From Bauldia sp. (GTDB lineage: Bacteria > Pseudomonadota > Alphaproteobacteria > Rhizobiales > Kaistiaceae), in NCBI GenBank assembly GCA_022841545.1, contig JALHRF010000027.1, forward strand, positions 1-38,408: 38,408 nucleotides of DNA. Direction: 5' to 3'. Shown here in pieces: positions 33,644 through 38,408 of the stretch. Both the position numbers and the translations under genes were made by a program. How positions within the stretch are numbered: the first letter of the stretch is position 1; every line of letters starts with the position of its first letter. The notes under the pieces are model-generated. The model did not search any database and had not been told where the DNA came from. It saw only the letters and a list, made by a program, of their open reading frames with translations.

Positions 33644-34459
33644 GTGGACGTCCGGCGGGTCATGGTTCCGGTCCGCATCCTCGTCGCCGTGGCGGCGGTG
33701 CTCGTCACCATCGCCGGCACGCAGCTCTTTGCGCTGGCCCCTGAGACCGCGACCTACTTCGCCTGGACGATCAAGCCCCCGCTCACCGCCGCCTTCCTCG
33801 GCGCGGCCTACTGGGCGAGCCTGTTCCTGCTCCTCGACATCGTCTTCGGGGCGACGTGGCGGCAGGCGCGCACCGGCCTGGTCTCGATCTTCACCTTCAC
33901 CACGCTCACGCTTGTCGTCACGCTCCTTCATTTCGACCGCTTCCACTTTGGCGCCTCCGAGACGCTGGCGGTGGTGGCGGCCTGGGCCTGGCTGGTCGTC
34001 TATGTGACGACGCCGGTGGCCTTCGCCGCGGGTCTCTGGGCCCAAATCCGGCAGCCCGGACCCGATTCGCCGCGCGGCGGCCCGCTGCCGGCATTGCTCC
34101 GCCTGCTGTTCCTGTTCCAGACCGCGGTCTTCGCCGCCTCCGGCGTGGCGCTCCTGATCGCGCCGGCGGCAACCGCAGCGTGGTGGCCGTGGGCGCTGAC
34201 CCCGCTCACCGGTCGCGCGATCGGCGCCTGGCTCCTCGCGGTTGCCGTGGCCGGCGCCGGCGTCCTCATCGAGAACGATCGACGGAGTGCCGCAGGCGCC
34301 GCGCAGAGCTACGCGTTCCTCGGCATCTTCCAGCTTCTCGCGGTTGTCCGTTTCGCCGCGGACATCGACTGGAGCCACGCGCTGGCCTGGCCCTATGTCG
34401 CGTTCATGGCCGTGGTCGCGCTCACCGGCATCTGGGGCGCGCTGATCGCCTGGCGGTAG
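33644..34459 (+). CDS. Polytopic membrane protein, unknown function
   Basis: The 271-residue product has about seven predicted spans (for example RILVAVAAVLVTIAGTQLF, SLFLLLDIVFG, SIFTFTTLTLVVTLLHF, LLRLLFLFQTAVFAASG, GAWLLAVAVAGAGVLI). No catalytic or ligand-binding motif is recognised. It precedes sdhC by 108 bp, but nothing links it to succinate dehydrogenase. GTG 33644 and ATG 33662 are both possible starts. Confidence 0.75.
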   Translation: MDVRRVMVPVRILVAVAAVLVTIAGTQLFALAPETATYFAWTIKPPLTAAFLGAAYWASLFLLLDIVFGATWRQARTGLVSIFTFTTLTLVVTLLHFDRFHFGASETLAVVAAWAWLVVYVTTPVAFAAGLWAQIRQPGPDSPRGGPLPALLRLLFLFQTAVFAASGVALLIAPAATAAWWPWALTPLTGRAIGAWLLAVAVAGAGVLIENDRRSAAGAAQSYAFLGIFQLLAVVRFAADIDWSHALAWPYVAFMAVVALTGIWGALIAWR

Positions 34460-34567
34460 CGTTCCCGGTCCGGAATCTGGAACTCTTCCTGAGTTTTTGA
34501 CGCGCCGCACTATCGGCGCTACATACGCGTCTGCCGGGTTCCGGCGAAAAGCGCGGAACGAGGGGTA

Positions 34568-34966
34568 ATGTCGAGCGCCGACCTCAGGGCCAAACGCCCG
34601 CTATCGCCACACATCCAGATCTACCACTGGCATCTGACGCTGGTGATGTCGATCGTCCATCGCGCCACCGGCATTGCCCTCTATTTCGGGACGATCCTGC
34701 TCGCCTGGTGGCTGCTCGCCGCCGCCAGCGGCCCGGCCCATTTCGACTTCGTCAACGGGCTCGCGGGCTCGTGGCTCGGCCTGATCGTGCTGTTCGGCTA
34801 TTCGTGGACCCTGATCCACCATGCGCTCGGCGGTGTCCGCCACTTCATCTGGGACACCGGCCACGGCATGGGCAAACCGGCCCGCGACCAGTTGGCGCTC
34901 CTCAACATCGTCGGCTCGGTCGCGCTGACGATTCTCCTCTGGGTCATCGGACTGGTGGTGTGGTGA
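34568..34966 (+). CDS. sdhC: Succinate dehydrogenase cytochrome b556 subunit
   Basis: The 132-residue product has three spans. [20 protein letters not shown] and [12 protein letters not shown] are the SdhC signature, and [20 protein letters not shown] carries the haem-ligating histidine region. It anchors the complex II catalytic subunits and binds haem b and quinone with SdhD. aggggt precedes the ATG. The stop overlaps the sdhD start by one base. Confidence 0.96.
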   Translation: MSSADLRAKRPLSPHIQIYHWHLTLVMSIVHRATGIALYFGTILLAWWLLAAASGPAHFDFVNGLAGSWLGLIVLFGYSWTLIHHALGGVRHFIWDTGHGMGKPARDQLALLNIVGSVALTILLWVIGLVVW

Positions 34967-35355
34967 TGGCGTTCGCGCGCGAGACCCCGCTGAAGAAGGT
35001 CCTCGGCCTGGGCTCCGCCCACGAGGGCACCAGCCATTTCTGGCGCCAAAGGGTCACCGGCCTTGCCAACCTCGTGCTCACGACCTGCTTCGTCATCCTC
35101 GTCGTGACGCTGGTGGGCAGGCCTTACCCGGAGGTCGTGTCGCTCCTCGCCTCGCCGTTCATAGCGCTCGTCCTCCTCCTCATGATGGTGTCGATCGCCA
35201 TTCACATGCGGATCGGCATGCAGGTGGTGATCGAGGATTACTTCCACGGGCCCGCGCTCCGGCCGATTCTCCTCATCCTCAACACGTTCTTTGCCTTCGG
35301 GGTCGCGGCGGTCTCGATCTTCGCGATCCTCAAGCTCGCCTTTGGAGGTGCCTGA
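34966..35355 (+). CDS. sdhD: Succinate dehydrogenase membrane anchor subunit
   Basis: The 129-residue product has three spans and the SdhD landmarks [20 protein letters not shown] and [16 protein letters not shown] (haem/quinone site). The ATG at 34966 overlaps the sdhC stop (TGATG), and sdhA follows after two bases, so this is one operon. Confidence 0.94.
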   Translation: MAFARETPLKKVLGLGSAHEGTSHFWRQRVTGLANLVLTTCFVILVVTLVGRPYPEVVSLLASPFIALVLLLMMVSIAIHMRIGMQVVIEDYFHGPALRPILLILNTFFAFGVAAVSIFAILKLAFGGA

Positions 35356-35357
35356 TC

Positions 35358-37187
35358 ATGGCCGACGGCAGCCCACGCCCGGCGCCGACCGTCAACGGCC
35401 GCGCCTATCCCTTCACCGACCACACCTATGACGTCGTGGTCGTCGGCGCCGGCGGCGCCGGGCTCCGCGCCGTGCTCGGCGCAAGCGAGATGGGGCTCAG
35501 GACGGCCTGCATCACCAAGGTCTTCCCGACCCGCTCCCACACCGTCGCCGCCCAGGGCGGCATCGCCGCCTCGCTCGGCAACATGGCGCCGGACGACTGG
35601 CGCTGGCACATGTACGACACCGTCAAGGGCTCGGACTGGCTCGGCGACCAGGACGCGATCGAATATCTTTGCCGCGAGGCGCCGGCCGCCGTCTACGAGC
35701 TCGAGCATTACGGGCTGCCCTTCTCGCGCACCGAGGAGGGCAAGATCTACCAGCGCCCCTTCGGCGGGATGACCACGAAATATGGCGAGGGCCCGCCAGC
35801 CCAGCGCACCTGTGCGGCGGCCGACCGCACCGGCCATGCGATGCTCCACACGCTCTACGGCCAGTCGCTCCGCCATTCGGCCGAGTTCTTCATCGAATAT
35901 TTCGCCCTCGACCTGATCATGGAGGAAGGCGCCTGCCGCGGCGTCACAGCACTCTGCCTCGACGACGGCACGCTCCATCGGTTCCGCGCCCACAAGACGA
36001 TCCTGGCCACCGGCGGCTATGGTCGCGCCTATTACACCTGCACCGGCGCCCACACCCAGACCGGCGACGGCAACGGCATGGTGCTCCGCGCCGGCCTGCC
36101 TCTGCAGGACATGGAGTTCGTCCAGTTCCACCCGACCGGCATCTACGGCGCCGGCATGCTGATCACCGAGGGCGTGCGCGGCGAAGGCGGCTACCTGACC
36201 AATGCCGAGGGCGAGCGCTTCATGGAGCGCTACGCCCCCCACGCCAAGGATCTTGCGTCACGCGACGTCGTCTCCCGCGCCATGACGGTCGAGGTCCGCG
36301 AGGGCCGGGGGCATGGATCGGACAAGGATCACATCCATCTCCACCTCTCGCATCTCGACCCGAAGGTGATCCACGAGCGGCTTCCGGGCATCTCGGAATC
36401 GGCCCGCATCTTCGCCGGGGTCGACGTCACCCGGGATCCCATCCCGGTGCTGCCGACGGTCCACTACAACATGGGCGGCATCCCGACGAACTATCACGGC
36501 GAGGTGCTGACCAAGGCCAATGGCGATCCGGACACCACCGTCCCCGGCCTGATGGCGGTGGGCGAGGCGGCCTGCGTCTCGGTGCATGGCGCCAACCGGC
36601 TCGGCTCGAACTCGCTGATCGACCTCGTCGTCTTCGGTCGCGCCGCCGCGCAGCGCGCCCGCGCCACCATCGAGCCCGACGAGAAGCATCGCGACCTGCC
36701 GAAGGATGCCGGCGAGGACGCCGTCGCCCGGCTCGACCGCTTCCGGTTTGCCTCCGGCGGCACGCCGACCGCCGAATTGCGGCTCCGCATGCAGAAGGTG
36801 ATGCAGGAGGACTGCTCGGTCTTCCGCACCGGCGAGGTGCTCGCCGAAGGCCACGACCGCATCCACAAGCTCTGGGCCGGCGCCGACGATGTCCGCACCA
36901 CCGACCGCTCGCTGATCTGGAACTCCGACCTGATCGAGACGCTCGAGTTCGACAACCTCATCGTCCAGGCGGTGGTCACCATGGACTCGGCCGGCAACCG
37001 CACCGAGTCCCGCGGCGCGCATGCCCGCGAGGACTTCCCCGACCGCGACGACCGCGAGTGGATGAAGCACACGCTGGCCTGGATCGACCCGGATAAGCGC
37101 ACCGTCCGTATCGACTACCGCCCGGTCCATACCTATACGCTGACCAATGACGTCACCTATATCGAGCCGAAGGCGCGGGTGTATTAG
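35358..37187 (+). CDS. sdhA: Succinate dehydrogenase flavoprotein subunit
   Basis: The 609-residue flavoprotein has FAD-binding [12 protein letters not shown] near residue 28, the covalent-FAD histidine in [17 protein letters not shown], the active-site region [11 protein letters not shown], and [20 protein letters not shown]. The C terminus ends in [12 protein letters not shown], as is typical. It oxidises succinate to fumarate, passing electrons to SdhB. The iron-sulfur subunit gene, normally next, is not found downstream within this window. Confidence 0.98.
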   Translation: MADGSPRPAPTVNGRAYPFTDHTYDVVVVGAGGAGLRAVLGASEMGLRTACITKVFPTRSHTVAAQGGIAASLGNMAPDDWRWHMYDTVKGSDWLGDQDAIEYLCREAPAAVYELEHYGLPFSRTEEGKIYQRPFGGMTTKYGEGPPAQRTCAAADRTGHAMLHTLYGQSLRHSAEFFIEYFALDLIMEEGACRGVTALCLDDGTLHRFRAHKTILATGGYGRAYYTCTGAHTQTGDGNGMVLRAGLPLQDMEFVQFHPTGIYGAGMLITEGVRGEGGYLTNAEGERFMERYAPHAKDLASRDVVSRAMTVEVREGRGHGSDKDHIHLHLSHLDPKVIHERLPGISESARIFAGVDVTRDPIPVLPTVHYNMGGIPTNYHGEVLTKANGDPDTTVPGLMAVGEAACVSVHGANRLGSNSLIDLVVFGRAAAQRARATIEPDEKHRDLPKDAGEDAVARLDRFRFASGGTPTAELRLRMQKVMQEDCSVFRTGEVLAEGHDRIHKLWAGADDVRTTDRSLIWNSDLIETLEFDNLIVQAVVTMDSAGNRTESRGAHAREDFPDRDDREWMKHTLAWIDPDKRTVRIDYRPVHTYTLTNDVTYIEPKARVY

Positions 37188-37475
37188 GGGGAGCCGTTCG
37201 ATGCCGGTCCCCAATCTTCAGACCTGATGCTGGGCGCCCGAACGGGGCGATCCGGTTCCCACGCCGCGCCCTCGCGCGAGCGGGACGGCTTGTCCCGAGG
37301 GATTCATCGGCATCAACCGCCCGGCACTCAACAGCCAGACTGTCCCGACCAGCAGTCGAACCGCACCACGAGTACGGTTCTCCCTCCTCCGATCGGATGA
37401 GGCGTTTTCCGGTCGCCCAAGGCATCTGGACCCATCAGCGCGGGGAGGCCCCCGCCTCACGAGGAGTCCAAAGCC

Positions 37476-38279
37476 ATGAACGCCATCATCCAGACCCACA
37501 ACCAGAAGCCCGCCGCCGTGTGGAGCTCGGGCGGCGCCGCCTACGAGGAGATCAGCCGCCAGATCGCGAGCGCGCTTGCCCATTGCGTGGTGCGTCTCGA
37601 CCCGAAGGCCGGAGAGCGCATTCTCGACGTCGCCACCGGCACCGGCTGGACCTCGCGGCTCGTCGCCGAGCGCGGCGCGATCGTAACCGGCGTCGACATC
37701 GCCGCGGAGCTGCTCGCCGCCGCCCGCATGAAGGCCGTGCGGAGCTCCGCGCTCGACTACCAGGTCGGCGACGCCGAGGCCCTGCCGTTCCAGGACGGCG
37801 CCTTCGACGCGGTCGCCTCGACCTTCGGCGTGATGTTCGCGAGCCGCCCGGAAGCGGCGGCAAGCGAGATGGCCCGCGTCACCCGGAAGGGCGGCCGGAT
37901 CGCGCTCGCCACCTGGAAGCCGGACTCGACCGTGTTCCAGATGTTCCAGGTGATGCGCGCCTACATGCCGCCGCCGACCCCGGCGCCGGCGTCGCCCTTC
38001 GCCTGGGGCGGCCGGGAGCGGGTCGCCGGACTCCTCGGCAAGGACTTCGACCTCGCCTTCGAGGAGGGGGAGACCGTCTGCTACGCCCGGGACGGCGAGG
38101 CGGTGTGGGACGTCTTCGTCAACGGCTACGGGCCGACGAAGATGCTGGCCGAGGGCCTCGACAAGGAGAAGCGCGAGGCGCTCCACCGCGACTTCGTCGC
38201 CTTCCACGACGCCTTCAAGTCGCCGCTCGGCATCGCCATGCCGCGCCAGTACCTGATCACGACCGGCTTCCGGCGCTGA
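37476..38279 (+). CDS. SAM-dependent methyltransferase (UbiE/Methyltransf_11-like)
   Basis: The 267-residue product has motif I ILDVATGTGWTSRLVAERG (about 49-67), motif II VTGVDIAAEL, post-I GDAEALPFQDGAFDAVASTFG and RVTRKGGRIALATW. Fold assignment is clear but the substrate is unknown. It follows sdhA by 288 bp that hold no gene I can support. The ATG at 37476 has cgaggagt upstream. Confidence 0.88.
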   Translation: MNAIIQTHNQKPAAVWSSGGAAYEEISRQIASALAHCVVRLDPKAGERILDVATGTGWTSRLVAERGAIVTGVDIAAELLAAARMKAVRSSALDYQVGDAEALPFQDGAFDAVASTFGVMFASRPEAAASEMARVTRKGGRIALATWKPDSTVFQMFQVMRAYMPPPTPAPASPFAWGGRERVAGLLGKDFDLAFEEGETVCYARDGEAVWDVFVNGYGPTKMLAEGLDKEKREALHRDFVAFHDAFKSPLGIAMPRQYLITTGFRR

Positions 38280-38353
38280 GCGGCGCCAGGCCCCCCGCAA
38301 AAAGACTGGCGGGAGGGATTTGACTGGAGCGGGGCATCGGCTAGGTTCCGCCG

Positions 38354-38408
38354 ATGACCCGTATCTATGACAATCCCGGTTTCGCCAAGCGGAACAACAT
38401 TTCGGTGA
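38354..38408 (+). CDS. Start of an unidentified gene, cut by the window end
   Basis: An ATG at 38354 opens a frame, MTRIYDNPGFAKRNNISV, that stays open to the last base. Eighteen residues do not allow family assignment; they do not resemble the start of SdhB. ggaggg upstream (38312-38317) is too far to be its ribosome site, so even the start is tentative. Confidence 0.35.
   Translation, partial: MTRIYDNPGFAKRNNISV

Noticed and set aside
37188-37475. Possible sdhB or small gene between sdhA and the methyltransferase
   Set aside because: No frame with Cys clusters of an iron-sulfur subunit; the only long frames are antisense shadows.

Overview
The window is a GC-rich chromosomal stretch with dense genes, often GTG or TTG starts and long antisense shadow ORFs. 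Gene content points to an alphaproteobacterium, most likely of the order Hyphomicrobiales (Rhizobiales): a complete-looking sdhC-sdhD-sdhA run, aerobic-type cobF, a DUF1127 protein, a LuxR/LuxI pair, copper nitrite reductase and short inverted repeats of the kind scattered through these genomes. The genus cannot be fixed from the sequence. || Layout. 1-3.5 kb is an accessory patch: the 3' end of a LysR regulator, a HigB/HigA-like toxin-antitoxin pair, a decayed second copy of the LysR 3' end, a DpnI-type methyl-directed restriction enzyme with a small zinc-ribbon partner, and the 3' remnant of an MT-A70 adenine methyltransferase. A 51-bp direct repeat brackets the restriction part. 3.5-9.2 kb holds a DUF1127 gene, a metallophosphoesterase, nirK, a small membrane protein, and a quorum-sensing block (luxI and luxR on the minus strand, with a divergent metallo-beta-lactamase-fold hydrolase that could be a lactonase). 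|| 9.5-15 kb is the most unusual part. Two RTX-type secreted proteins (one a predicted seven-bladed propeller fused to RTX repeats, one almost pure RTX) are followed by a HlyC-like toxin-activating lysine acyltransferase. Divergent from that are a dedicated acyl carrier protein and an overlapping ketosynthase. Together they look like a self-contained module for making a particular acyl chain and attaching it to a secreted RTX protein. No type I secretion ABC/MFP pair is present in the window. || 15-26.3 kb: a creatinase/M24-like protein, a DUF1328 peptide, a DUF763 protein, a small potassium-channel-like protein, cytosine deaminase, a Phd/VapC toxin-antitoxin pair on the opposite strand, and a four-gene BMP-family nucleoside/nucleobase ABC transporter. 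Deaminase and transporter probably serve one nucleobase salvage pathway, with the toxin-antitoxin pair lodged between them. cobF follows. || 26.4-38.4 kb is mostly housekeeping: an inositol monophosphatase-family enzyme, a DapA-family aldolase, CreD, DUF3052, a 107-bp nested-palindrome element, leuB, a methyltransferase, periplasmic Cu/Zn superoxide dismutase, a polytopic membrane protein, sdhCDA (sdhB is not found after sdhA), a second methyltransferase and the start of an unidentified gene. No rRNA, tRNA, CRISPR array or intact insertion sequence was seen.
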